This document shows, one piece after another, positions 1 through 10,236 of a stretch of 64,000 nt of DNA (position 1 is the first letter of the stretch; each line of letters starts with the position of its first letter). This stretch comes from Absidia repens. Lineage: Eukaryota > Mucoromycota > Mucoromycetes > Mucorales > Cunninghamellaceae. A model generated the notes under the pieces. It searched no databases. It was not told where the DNA came from and was given only the letters and a program-made list of their open reading frames with translations. The stretch covers positions 1,550,001-1,614,000 of the forward strand of contig MCGE01000004.1 in NCBI GenBank assembly GCA_002105175.1, in the 5' to 3' direction. The position numbers were made by a program, and so were the translations under genes.

Positions 1-71
1 GTGGTATCATACTGTATTCTGTATTCATTCCAGTCATTCTTGTATTGTCACCGAAGTTAGTGTCTCTCATC

Positions 72-79
72 TATATAAA
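72..79 (+). promoter_or_regulatory. TATA box of the secreted orphan
   Basis: TATATAAA lies about 45 bases before the start codon at 123. A two-codon upstream ORF (ATG AAA TGA, 110-118) sits between the TATA box and the start. Confidence 0.5.
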
Positions 80-122
80 GATACTTTTTTTTTTACTTGT
101 GATAGAAAAATGAAATGAGAAA

Positions 123-737
123 ATGCTTTTAAAAGTGATATTCTTCATTAGCCTGTTGGTATTCAATGATGTCAATGCAAGTCCTATAGTAAGGCGCCCA
201 GATATCATATCAGTATCAGTCTCCATGATAAAACCTCAACAAAAAATGGCGGAGTATAAAGAATACAGTGTCACTGGTAGCGATACGTCCTCGTCACCAA
301 TACATGAGGCTATGTCACTTGTGATTGACAATGAAGTAGGCGATGACGCTCAAGCCAAAATGGTTCAAGCAACACATAATCCATATTATATTGCTGGCGA
401 AGGAGAAAAGTCTAAAATTAACTTAAAATATGGCGTCACGAATGTTGGATCAAGGAAAGACCGATATGGTGAAGGTACCTGGAGCCCCAATCTCGATCAT
501 ACCCAACAGAAAAAAAACAATATTGATAACAACAAGCCTATGCCAAGGAACGAAGAAAAAATATTGAATGATATGAATAACCAGGGGCAAGTACTTGACT
601 TTGCATCGAATTCAATCAAGGAGAAAGGTCGTAATGATGATACTGGAAGAAAAGAAGAAAAAGATATTATTGCTCTCGATAATAATGGTCAACTACATAC
701 TTTGGCCCTACCTATGACGATATTACCAGGCAACTGA
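123..737 (+). CDS. Small secreted hypothetical protein
   Basis: An intronless ORF of 204 residues. The first 20 residues (MLLKVIFFISLLVFNDVNA) form a typical signal peptide: one Lys, a hydrophobic core and a small-residue cleavage site before SPIVRR. The rest is hydrophilic, rich in Asn, Lys, Asp and Gln, with no membrane segment, no cysteines and no family I recognise; an Arg-Arg pair follows the predicted cleavage site. The start is the first ATG after a TATA box, apart from a Met-Lys-stop upstream ORF that ends four bases before it. It is probably a lineage-restricted secreted protein. I am sure of the ORF and signal peptide, not of any function. Confidence 0.6.
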   Translation: MLLKVIFFISLLVFNDVNASPIVRRPDIISVSVSMIKPQQKMAEYKEYSVTGSDTSSSPIHEAMSLVIDNEVGDDAQAKMVQATHNPYYIAGEGEKSKINLKYGVTNVGSRKDRYGEGTWSPNLDHTQQKKNNIDNNKPMPRNEEKILNDMNNQGQVLDFASNSIKEKGRNDDTGRKEEKDIIALDNNGQLHTLALPMTILPGN

Positions 738-1287
738 TGCATCACAATAATTTATGGTTCTATTTATATTGATTACTGAGCAGGACAAACATAAAACACA
801 AATAATTTCAAGTCATGAATAAATTGATTCAAAAAAAGGAAAGGGCACAAGGGGAGTGGAGGTTAAATTTTGTAACAAAAAATTTCGGCGACTTATTTTT
901 TTGATTTTGCTATATGTGATCTGGATACCCATATATGGTAAAACGATTACGACTATGATCTTGTTTCTAATATTGTATCAGAAGTAAGCTAATGTCCGAA
1001 TCCCCCCCTCTGCTCCTCCTTCCGCTTGCCAATATCTCACATTTTTCTTTTTTAATGAAGAGAAAGATAATGGATCAATCAACCAAAATGAAATAAAAAA
1101 TTGTATCTTGATGGTAAGAATCAATGCTTTTTTCATTTTAGCGGGGAACTTCGGTTTTGCTTCATTCATAATTTATAAGGGGGCTGATGGATGACAACCG
1201 GAACGTTCTGGTGAGTCAAAAAAAAAAAAAAAAAAAAGTACATTAGCGGCGATTAAAATCTCGGCGTAGGTGCCATTGCTCTGGCAT
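738..1287. other. Intergenic stretch
   Basis: A+T-rich spacer with short poly(A) runs. A minus-strand ORF at 978-1169 has no family resemblance and poor composition. No gene is seen. Confidence 0.5.
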
Positions 1288-1294
1288 TATAAAA
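1288..1294 (+). promoter_or_regulatory. TATA box of the two-exon orphan
   Basis: TATAAAA lies 71 bases before the ATG at 1365, followed by a T-rich leader. Confidence 0.5.
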
Positions 1295-1364
1295 ATGGGT
1301 GATCCTTTTTTTTTAAAAAACAGAAAACTTTCTTCCTTTATTTTTTTTTTCTTCATATCTAACT

Positions 1365-2580
1365 ATGACCACATCAGCCTTAATTCACGATCCACTACTG
1401 TTTTATCCGTACTCGAAAACATACTATGAAGCGGCAAATCAATACGCCATGACGGAACAGGAACGAAACGGCAGCTCCTGTAATAACTCTGTGTCTTCAT
1501 CGTCTTCCACCTCATCCTTATCATCCATGTCATCGTTGTCTTCCTTGGCATGTCGTATTCACTTAGAAGCTGATTGGAACCAAGTGATGGCGAGCGTCAA
1601 GAAAGCCATGTACAATTCTACCAGTGCTGCTGTCCCGTCTCCAGTCACTTATCTTTGTCAAAACGCCCCGTTTATGCCAATGCCTGACCCAGCCAAAGAT
1701 CCTGCGTTCTTTTATAACAGCGATATTGTGGATGTCAAGGATATGTACTCTTACCGCCAATTACGCTCTGAAAATTTACTTTGTCGTATGTTTAAATGCT
1801 CTGCTTGGAAAGTGGATTTGGCTCAAACTTCGGTGATGCGTCTTACGAAAGGTGTTTTTGTGGCCAACAAGTTACAGCAATCACCTCATCCCTATTCTTC
1901 TCCAGTGATGGGATCAAATGATTTCATGGATATGGCATCTTCGGATTGTAAGTCATCACCGTTTTTAGAGAATGGAAAAAGTGAAAAGTACTCACTTCAT
2001 TTTTTTTTTTTTTTTTCGTCTGTATTTTATAGTAGATACATCTGTTGATACGATCGATACCTTCCATTATGGGAATATGAAACAACTAATGTTACAGCAG
2101 CAACATCAACAGGAACAATTACAACAGAATTTTACACCTTATAGTTATACGTTTGGCGCTCGGTACACCAATCCTTATCAGGGTCGGGATATAGTGATTA
2201 GGGGTAGTGTCTTACCTTTATGGTGTCAAACGCTTTTCCTAAATGAATGTGTCAGTAGAATGCCATTGGAACCTGATATCCCTTACGCTGGTCTTTTCCC
2301 ATTTGCACCTTCTTTTACTATTGTCTTTCAATCTTTGGCTAATCAATGCACACCATCCAATCAAGATTGCTTCCCTGATTTGACATTTGATTATGAACGA
2401 TTTGCCATGGAGTTCTCTGATCCCTCAGATTTAATGGATCCTGATTCTGGCGCTCAATGGACGGAACAAAAGCAGCAAGTCATGAATCAGATGCTTCTAT
2501 GTGATATTACTGAACAATCGGCATTGGTGTTGTCCCAATTAGCTCAATTATGGGCTGCTGATCAATGTCTTCCCTTTTAG
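1365..2580 (+). CDS. Hypothetical protein, two exons
   Basis: Exons 1365-1947 and 2033-2580 encode 376 residues. The intron has a GTAAGT donor, a T-run and a TATAG acceptor, and joins phase 1 as S-S-D-L-D-T. The N-terminal third has a long Ser-rich linker (about residues 46-65). The central and C-terminal parts look globular, with Trp, Cys and aromatic residues (for example EADWNQVM, WCQTLFLNECV and a C-terminal helical tail ending WAADQCLPF), separated by a Gln-rich stretch. I do not recognise a family. A poly(A) signal (GAAATAAA) occurs near 2770. It could be a regulatory protein given its low-complexity linkers, but this is only inference. Confidence 0.75.
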
Positions 2581-3555
2581 ATAGTTTCTCTTTGTATTAT
2601 TGCATTCTCTATTCTTGCGCATCATTCCCCTTCAGTATCTGCATTAGTTGTTGTTGTTTTTTACTCCCCACTTGTAAATCTTTATTCTATATCCCTTTAT
2701 ACCTTTACCATTCATTCTTAGTTCCCTCCCTCTCTCTCCGCCTTTGTATATACAATAGTCTTATAATATTTGAAATAAAAACCAAACTTGATGTCTTATC
2801 ATTTGACTTATTTATGAACTAAGAGAAAGAATATGATCTGATATCTGATAAGAAAATGTGTATGTGTGCGCATATGGGTATGTGCGTTAATGTGTGGGGG
2901 ACTGCGGCAGACAATACTTTTTTGTTTAAAGTTTATGATGGAACGTGGTAGTGATCATTAAATATGGTCATCTTATTTTTTTTATCTGATTCTACACATT
3001 CGTCATCACCTATGCTTGTAGTACAAATAATGATCATTGGTATATATCATTGTCATTGCAAATACGATGTCCCTGTTTCTTCCTGAACAGGATTTGAAAA
3101 ACTACATACGGTACGGTACAGTTCAGCAAAACCGTAATAGCATTTGGATTTTACGAAAAATACCAAGGGCGTTCTTGGTATACTTGATAATAAAACGTCT
3201 AATCGCGCAATACGATATAGCTAAGATGAACACCACCCCCTCTAAGTAGTTGAATTTGAGCGATCTTGATAAAGAGGTCGAAGAATTGCAGTAGCAAACA
3301 TGTTTACCAAGAAAAGAAGATTGGTATGCGAGCAAACTAAATACTATCCAGCGTACCTCAATCACAATATTTTGATGCACTTACTAATCGTTATTAACGG
3401 TCATTTTTTAATGTCATTTAGGAAATATCTCTCACCCCTAGGTTTAGAAACCCAGTAAAGTAGAGAACGCTGAGCACGACAGCTGATCGATGTTTGGGTC
3501 ATCCTTGATCTCTCTTCTTTTTTTTTTGCACATATTCATCAGCTTTTCTTCTCCT

Positions 3556-3581
<26 letters not shown>
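3556..3581. repeat. (AC)13 microsatellite
   Basis: A perfect AC dinucleotide run preceded by a poly(T) stretch. Confidence 0.9.
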
Positions 3582-3586
<5 letters not shown>

Positions 3587-3599
3587 AGCATCATACAAA

Positions 3600-3990
3600 G
3601 TTGGTATACATGCTCGTTTGACAGGACAAACTAAGCACACGAGAGACAATGTAAAGATAAAACGGAAGACAATTTTTATTCAAACCTAAATCCAAATGTA
3701 AACTATGAAACTAATCTAATGGTAGTACTATGACACTTATCTAAATGTGATTTAATTAAGGAAGTATGTGTGTGAGAATACCTTTTTGTAGAAAAAAAAA
3801 AACGATAGATACAATGCATAGTCCACCCAAAGAGCATATTCAGTCCTATATAAGTATTAAGCTATTCTACACAGTAAAGGGATAAAAACTAAACTAGGCC
3901 GAATTATTTCACCTTGAGTAGCAAAGTACAAATAGCACAGAGGAGCCTTACTGTCATTATTAATTGGTGTTTACTCTCATGAGAAGAGAA
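3600..3990 (-). repeat. Decayed trace of the dispersed repeat
   Basis: The segment around 3670-3720 (TTTTATTCAAACCTAAATCC, then AAACTATGAAACTAATCTAA) resembles the AATAAA-module region of the better copies at 17390-17440 and 31810-31870. It lies head to head with copy A. Similarity is weak outside this module, so the limits are guesses. Confidence 0.3.
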
Positions 3991-4089
3991 TCACCATGCT
4001 CATGATGTTGTCTGATGTAGATTGTTAAGAGAAAAACGAAAAAGAAGGTTCCCATTGTGGTGCCCAGCAAAAATCATTACAAACCAAGG

Positions 4090-5110
4090 TTTAAACACCG
4101 ACCACGTGAATATTTATTTTCGCCCATTTTCACTTTTTTCGCTCTCTTTCTTTTTTCTATCTTTCACCATTCAACTTCTATAGGGTCATGTTGGACTTAG
4201 ATTAGTGTCAGGACTAGTTTAGTAGGGGTTTCATCTCAGGGATTACAAGAAGCATGGGGAAACCCTTTCATTTTGAATCTAGGATCTGGGCCCACTAATA
4301 TATGGCGTTTTGGAACCTTCATTAGTTTAGTTTAGTGTAAGTTTGACGATAGTTTGAATCTAAAATCTACAACTGAATAAATTATGCTGCTTTTTGCGTG
4401 CTCCAATGAAAAATGTCTCATTAGTCTCTTTCATGTATTGTGAAGTCATTCTCTTTTTTACCATCGACTTTTTAGATTAGTGTTGACTGGTGTTGCGCCT
4501 CAATAAAAGGAATCCATTTATAATCTTTCTCATGGCTTATTTGCCCTGCATAGTATCTTAACCCTTGTTTACAATTGTACCGTTAGATTAGCATGACCAT
4601 TCTTCGAATCTTCATTAGTTTTCCTCATGCTTTCTCCAATATATCTTTCTACTAAATTCTTTGTTGCAATGAACACCTCATCTTTAGTTTTTAGTATCTA
4701 CCAATATGTTCCAATAAAATATTCCGTTTTAATAATGAACCATACTCTGATTCATCATATAATAAAAAATATAGTTCTTGCAGGTGTTTTGTCGGTGTCC
4801 TATCAAATTCTTGCTATCTAATTTACTCACGTTGACTGTCTCTCATCCTTAAATAACCACGGACAGGTTGCCAGCCTTATATCGTTTGTTATCACGGATA
4901 GCCATATTAGTTTTCGACCAATCAAATAAATTAGTCTGGATAATGTTAGTGCAAGTATCCACCAATATAGAGCATTATGTTCAGGATTTCTAGCTTCCTC
5001 ATGAGAGCTAACCTCACCGCAGAGGCCTAGTGACTGGTTGGCAGTTTAGAGCACGCAATATAAAACGTAGTCCGGTCCTCACTCTACCGTTCATATAAAT
5101 TAATCTAGAC
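4090..5110 (+). repeat. Dispersed repeat, copy A
   Basis: Starts with an ACCACGTG head and a pyrimidine-rich tract, then a core at about 4198-4330 (GATTAGTGTCAGGACTAG, GGGATTACAAG, GGGGAAACCC, CCTTCATTAGTTTAG) shared with five other places in this window. Downstream come several diverged modules containing CAATAAAA or GAATAAA. The distal end (about 5020-5100) resembles the end of copy B. No ORF is conserved between copies. Confidence 0.75.
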
Positions 5111-5425
5111 CGTGTCTCCATCATAACGCCACACTAAACTAGGCATACTGTATATATCCAGCACGTTGTATTTGTTTCGTTTTTCTTTGCGTGTGGGGTG
5201 AAAAGAGAAAACATATTTAATATTATTAAAAACCGCACAATAACTTCTCTTCCTTGACATCCATTTCATAAAAAAAAAAAAAAAAGAGAGATGTAAGCAT
5301 ATGAATTTTATTATAGGAAGCATAATTTTGCAAAGGGGTAAAAATAATCGTAAGAACTAAAGGGTAAGCTATTGTACTATAATGGTAAGAGAGCAATCAT
5401 TATCGACATGATCTAAATAGTTATC

Positions 5426-5809
5426 CTAAGGATCATCTTCAGTTTGAGGAAGAGGCAATACCCAGCCAGCACCAGCGATTTGAGTACCACCTGGAGCTTC
5501 GTTCATAAGTTGATTCAGAGCTACATCATTTTGAATACCTGTCAGTAAATGCTTGGGAGTGATTACCACTTTCTTCTCATCGAGCGCAATACATCCAGCT
5601 ACGTCAACGAGCTCACTTGCCAAATATTCCAAAACTGCAGCCATGTAAACAGACGCTTTGACACTATAACGACTTGCAAAGCTCCCTTCACGGAAGAGTC
5701 GAGTGATACGAGTGACGGGCAAATGGATACCAGCGCGTTTTTGTGCAGATACTCGGGGTTTTCGATGGGTAGTAGCAGTATCAGGCCCGTTGTTGTTTTG
5801 GGATGACAT
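5426..5809 (-). CDS. Divergent histone H2A variant
   Basis: An intronless ORF of 127 residues with the H2A fold throughout: AGIHLPVTRITRLFREGSF matches the alpha-1/L1 region, YMAAVLEYLASEL the long alpha-2 helix, and ITPKHLLTGIQNDVALNQLM alpha-3 with the alpha-C start. It is strongly diverged. The N-terminal tail is short with few lysines, the L1 loop differs (EGSFASRY), the acidic patch keeps Glu56, Glu61, an Asp in place of Glu64 and Asp90, but Glu91 and Glu92 are Val and Ala, and the docking GGVLPNI region is replaced by GAGWVLPLP. There is no C-terminal SQ motif. No H2B gene is adjacent. This is a replication-independent or specialised variant rather than canonical H2A or H2A.Z; deposition context is unknown. 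Confidence 0.85.
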   Translation of the reverse strand: MSSQNNNGPDTATTHRKPRVSAQKRAGIHLPVTRITRLFREGSFASRYSVKASVYMAAVLEYLASELVDVAGCIALDEKKVVITPKHLLTGIQNDVALNQLMNEAPGGTQIAGAGWVLPLPQTEDDP

Positions 5810-7796
5810 ATAAGGATGTATCTATTATCAGTGAGATAAAAGAAGAATAAGAAGAAATGGAAGCCAACAAAAGCAAACCGATTTAAATACGCGTAGAATG
5901 ACGGGGACCGAAAATGTGAATCAAGTGTGGTCAGCATGTGTGAAAAACTGACAACGTTTTCTCAATCCCTCATTATTATCTTTATTATAATAACACTTTC
6001 CAGGTTAATAATGGTAAAATATTATTTAGGTCAGGAGTTTTGCGGAGGCTGTATTATATCATAGCTTTTGTTAAGCGTCTCTCGTATATATGAATAACAA
6101 TTACACAAATTTCGACAGGGAATTATAATACAATCCTCTCAAAAGACAACCGTAATGCATTCTAGTGAAACAAAACATCACTTGTCATTTTGGCTCATTC
6201 AACCAAAGACATATCACACGCCAAATTATTTATACTCGTCGGGCCTGACAGTTATCCAAACAACTTTTTTTTTTACAAAAGAAGGTATATGCACTGCGGC
6301 ATTTCAAAACAATGAATTTTTTGCTTTTCTTTTCTTTTTTTTTTTTTTTTGAATCAATTCTAAAAAGGTATAATGAATAAAAAGGGACTTTGACAATTGC
6401 AACAAAGAAAGCGCTGACTTACTTTTATTTGACATAATAGCTTACAGCTAGACATCTTCTCAGTAGCAATCATTGGATGACCAGCACACAAGTTATGTAT
6501 CTATATTTTTAATTAAAAATATGAGGGAAACCGAATACTCATATTCACTCAAGGTATTGTCTCTGCCATCTTATTTTAGACTCTTTCGTTGAGAAACCTC
6601 TACTGGATGGGCAGTCGCAAACGATGAAAGGAAGAATCAATCATACGGGAATCACAAAGCAAGGCGGGTCAAGCATCAGCTCGTCTTCTCTCTGGTGTGT
6701 GGACGCGGTATTAGCCGTTTATGATATTGGTGGTGCACATTCTCCCCTTTGATGTGTCAGGACGGACAGCGCCAAATAAAAATTGGATTAGCGACTGACA
6801 AAGGCAATCCTAACGATGGCTAGTGATAGTGGTGCCCATAGGTAAGTTTGTGCCCTTCTCCAAAAAAAAAAAAAAAAAAAAAAAAAATGCAGTCTGTAGA
6901 ACAAAAATTGTCGATCGCATAGTAGACCCTTTTTGATCAATGCCGATGATGACGTTATCCCACTCTTTTTTTTTTAGTTGATGCTTGTGACATGATGATG
7001 ACGATGAAAGCAGCTAGATCGAAATTACGGATGACATGCTAGTATTGGCAGAACTATGTACCCACTACTTGGCACAGGAAATCATTGATAGTCATGATGG
7101 AAAATTCTATGGTGGAAATCAAGGTGAGGTAAAGGGAGGAAGCGGAAGGAAAAGAAGAGAGGGACAGGGGGGGCATGGTGATACAACCATACGCGTGATA
7201 CTTGGTGACACCATGATATAAAGAGGAAGAGGGAGGGATCCGCACTAACAATAATTCTTTTTTTATTTTAATAGCCAGGATGACTTTGTGATCTTCAAAA
7301 TCCAGACCCTAGAAATGGATGAAAATGCGAATGCTGACGCGCAGTTTGTTAAATGAAAAAGACGGGGTCTACGCAGCGGAACTTTGACAATCTGTCTCTT
7401 ATCTCTTTGGATAATGGGGTCGTTTTGTTGTTTGGGGGTGACCTATTATAATAAGACACGCATTAACTTGATCCGTCAATTTGGCTTCATGGGTTATGTC
7501 AAGTCATTGTTGATCACCATTGTAGTAAGTGACTCATTTCTGGTGAAAAGAATAATCTATTTTAGAGCGTGTTACGGCTGTTTGAACTTAAAACTTCTTT
7601 TTTATTTTTCCCAATTTAGGACAATTCATCACTGGCTGAGAATGTACCTACTGTGCTGCGGAATGTTATCCTTTGTTACATCACTTTCTTATTTACAGCG
7701 GTAAGTAATTTTGTTTTTTCATTATTGTACATATAAATAGTCCATGCCTTTTCTGATTTATTTCTTTAAAATTTTATTTTTTAGTTATTTTCAACT
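5810..7796. other. Intergenic stretch with exon-like islands
   Basis: Bases 5810-6800 show no gene. Between 6815 and 7796 there are several well-formed splice sites (donors GTAAGTTTG at 6841, GTAAGT at 7525 and 7701; acceptors before 7620 and 7785). Stretches read like protein, for example ITDDMLVLAELCTHYLAQE at about 7030-7080 and DDFVIFKIQTLEMDEN at about 7277-7325. I could not join them into one consistent frame, so they may be 5' exons of the arrestin gene, a separate small gene, or its remnant. Confidence 0.35.
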
Positions 7797-8986
7797 ATGT
7801 CTCTCTCAGTACACCTCAGACCTGAATTCGGTTGGTCATTACGCAGTCAGCCTGTCTTCGGACCAAGCTCTGTCTTCCAAGGTAAAAAGGAATATCATCT
7901 TCTACTGACAACTTTGCTTTTTCTAACATCAATCTTCTTATTTGGTATTTCTTTTACCCAAAAGGTCACGTAGAATTACATCTTACTCAACCGCTTGTAG
8001 TGGACCGTGTTCGACTAGTATTCCAATGTCAAGAATGTTTGCTACCCTACGAAGTTACACCTGGCGTTATGAGGGCAAAACACAATACATTATTTGGTGT
8101 TCAACTGTCACTATGGAAAAGCAAAGATGGTCACCAAGTTCTGGACGCTGGCACTTACAAATATCCCTTCACCGTTCAAATGCCCTCCGTACAGTATCCT
8201 CCATCAGTAGCAGACGAATTATACAAATGCACATACAGCCTGGTTGCCGTGGCTGAATCATATCGACAACAACAATACAGAACTCTCTTCATCAAGGAAC
8301 AAGAAATGCTCTACATGCCTTTTGTGGAAACAATGCTATTGAAACAACCTCTCACAACTGTTCAACAGCAATCCGATTTAAAAGTGACAACAAAACTGCA
8401 TTCCCTGGACTATCTACCTGGTGATTCCTTACTTGGTTCACTCACTGCTTACTCAACAACACCATCATCATCATCATCATCGTCCGTATCGAAAAAACAA
8501 CTGGAAGTATCACTCAAGCTTTACAAAACCACCACATGCTTAGTCTTTAGCGAAGTACCTGCAGTAACTCAATTAGTAGCATCTTCCCTTGTCAAAGTAT
8601 CACCTGTGTATTGTGGAAGTGAAGGTTCATCGGCAACATATTCAACACCCTTGGATTTGGATTTACCTGATACCATAGTCCCAACATTTACGTACAGCCC
8701 AGTAGCATCCGTGACCTATCGCCTCAAGTTATCCGTGAAACGCAAGGGTCCTCTATCTATGTGGGCGCAGGAAGTGACGCAGGATTGGCCATTGACGGTT
8801 GGTACTCTGGGTGCTGGTGTGAGGTCTTCTCAAGGCTTGATGGTATATAGTGCATTGGCTGATTTACCGGATTCTGAACAGTATCGTCCAAAATTTATGA
8901 AGGCGGTAGAATACGAGGATGCGTTACCACTCTACGAACCTGATCGACTGCCTGATTATCAAGCATTGCCTTCTATTGCGGTGTAG
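7797..8986 (+). CDS. Alpha-arrestin-like protein 1
   Basis: Exons 7797-7881 and 7965-8986 encode 368 residues. The N-terminal arrestin fold is visible (HLRPEFGWSLRSQPVFGPS, FQGHVELHL, RVRLVFQCQE), followed by the arrestin-C region with the YPFTVQMPSVQYPPSV segment typical of fungal arrestin-related adaptors. The C-terminus carries two LPxY motifs (LPLYEPDRLPDY), candidate WW-domain binding sites for a Rsp5/Nedd4-type ubiquitin ligase. Such adaptors direct ubiquitination and endocytosis of membrane transporters. The next gene is a paralogue with the same intron position and phase. Two upstream phase-0 exons read in frame into this start, so the true N-terminus may be longer. I chose MSLSVHL because the paralogue begins at the equivalent place. 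Confidence 0.8.
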
Positions 8987-10173
8987 TCTAGCTTATATCT
9001 TTTTTTTTTCTAGTTGTTATTATATTACATTTTCATTTATTATATCCCCATTGTATTATATACCATTACCACCACCCCTTCCACATAGCTTCTTGTAGTA
9101 GACTTTTGATAAAAATAAACGCATCCTTAGATATTATCATCCATCTCCAATCTTTTTTTTTTTTTTTTTTTGCATATGACCACGGCAAAATAAAAAAATT
9201 ATTATTCATCACAACATACATCTGTTTACTATATGTACCGTTTATTATTGTTTTTATTTGATCATCGTTTATCTCATATGACTTCCTCTTAGCTACAATA
9301 CAATCAAGCCGTCAGTTTTATCTGATGTTCGTGTAACAAGATCATACCGGCGTAAATCAGCGAGGTTTGTATCACCTTAACATGACCCCTTCTCCAGACT
9401 TCGGTGGTTTTTTTTTCTATTTGGCTGCGGCATGTATCGGCGTGCTCTTCCCTGGCCCCTTTGTGAAGATGCTATGCAAAATGAAACTGGTGTGAGTCTA
9501 GGGGCATGCACGGTAGATCTAAAAATAACTCCGCCTTTTATCATTTCTCTATTTGTTTCATAGTTTTGGGTATTCTGTTTTTTTAATTAATACGAGTTGA
9601 AAGAAGTATGTGAAGACAAAAAGAATATTTCATGTTGCTATGGATTTTCAATTCATGCAAGAATGAAGCTGTCAAAATGAAATCTGCTACAGCCAAGTAC
9701 GAATGCCAAGGATCCAAGGGGTTGGCCAAGTTCAAGAATGGGTTGGAGTTACACAAATACCCACACGTTTTTTTCAAACAGCGACTTGAGATATCTGATC
9801 ACCAAAGTGACCTTATGCAATAAGAGTAAGAGGAAAACATCATTAATCTATTTTATTATTATTATTATTATTATTTTATTGACTACGGTATTCTGCAGGG
9901 ACATGTACAAGAAATAAGATCTCAGGTACCTTTTTCTTTTCAGGTCAGCAATAATAGATACTGCGCGTACTATGTCAAGCGAATATGTGGAACACTTCCT
10001 TGCTGAATCATCTCTGCGACAGTCTTGTCATACGATAATCTCTATTATGAAATAAGGAAGTTGGACTCATCAGATCAACAAATGACCGGGGTTTAAAATA
10101 TGGGCCATGTCTTCCCAATAGAGCGATGACTGCCGCCAAGTGGCTCTGTCTTGACCAAACTTGGCACAGAAAG
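8987..10173. other. Intergenic stretch
   Basis: Holds a probable poly(A) signal (AAAATAAAC near 9110), poly(T) runs and a short ATT trinucleotide run near 9855. ORFs of about 63 codons on both strands at 9583-9823 show no family and are not called. Confidence 0.5.
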
Positions 10174-10180
10174 TATAAAA
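10174..10180 (+). promoter_or_regulatory. TATA box of arrestin-like gene 2
   Basis: TATAAAA lies 57 bases before the chosen ATG at 10237. It argues against the in-frame upstream ATG at 10126, which would be upstream of the promoter. Confidence 0.6.
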
Positions 10181-10236
10181 CCAGCCTCTTTCTCGTTATC
10201 TTTATTTTTTATTTTTCTCACTCATTTTCATCAATA

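Larger units (their letters stand above)
2581..5425. other. Repeat-bearing intergenic stretch
   Basis: Contains the 3' end of the preceding gene (to about 2790), an (AC)13 microsatellite, a decayed minus-orientation trace of the dispersed repeat (about 3600-3990) and copy A (about 4090-5110). Short ORFs here look non-coding. Confidence 0.6.

Noticed and set aside
1365..1760. Overlapping minus-strand and alternate-frame ORFs inside the two-exon orphan
   Set aside because: Shadow frames of the Ser-rich coding strand; no splice or family support.
5020..5100. A tRNA-like segment at the distal end of repeat copy A (GGCCTAGTGACTGGTTGGCA)
   Set aside because: No cloverleaf with paired acceptor, D, anticodon and T arms could be drawn; treated as repeat sequence.
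10126..10236. In-frame upstream start for arrestin 2 with a hydrophobic leader
   Set aside because: A TATA box at 10174 lies inside it, and the paralogue's natural start aligns with 10237.
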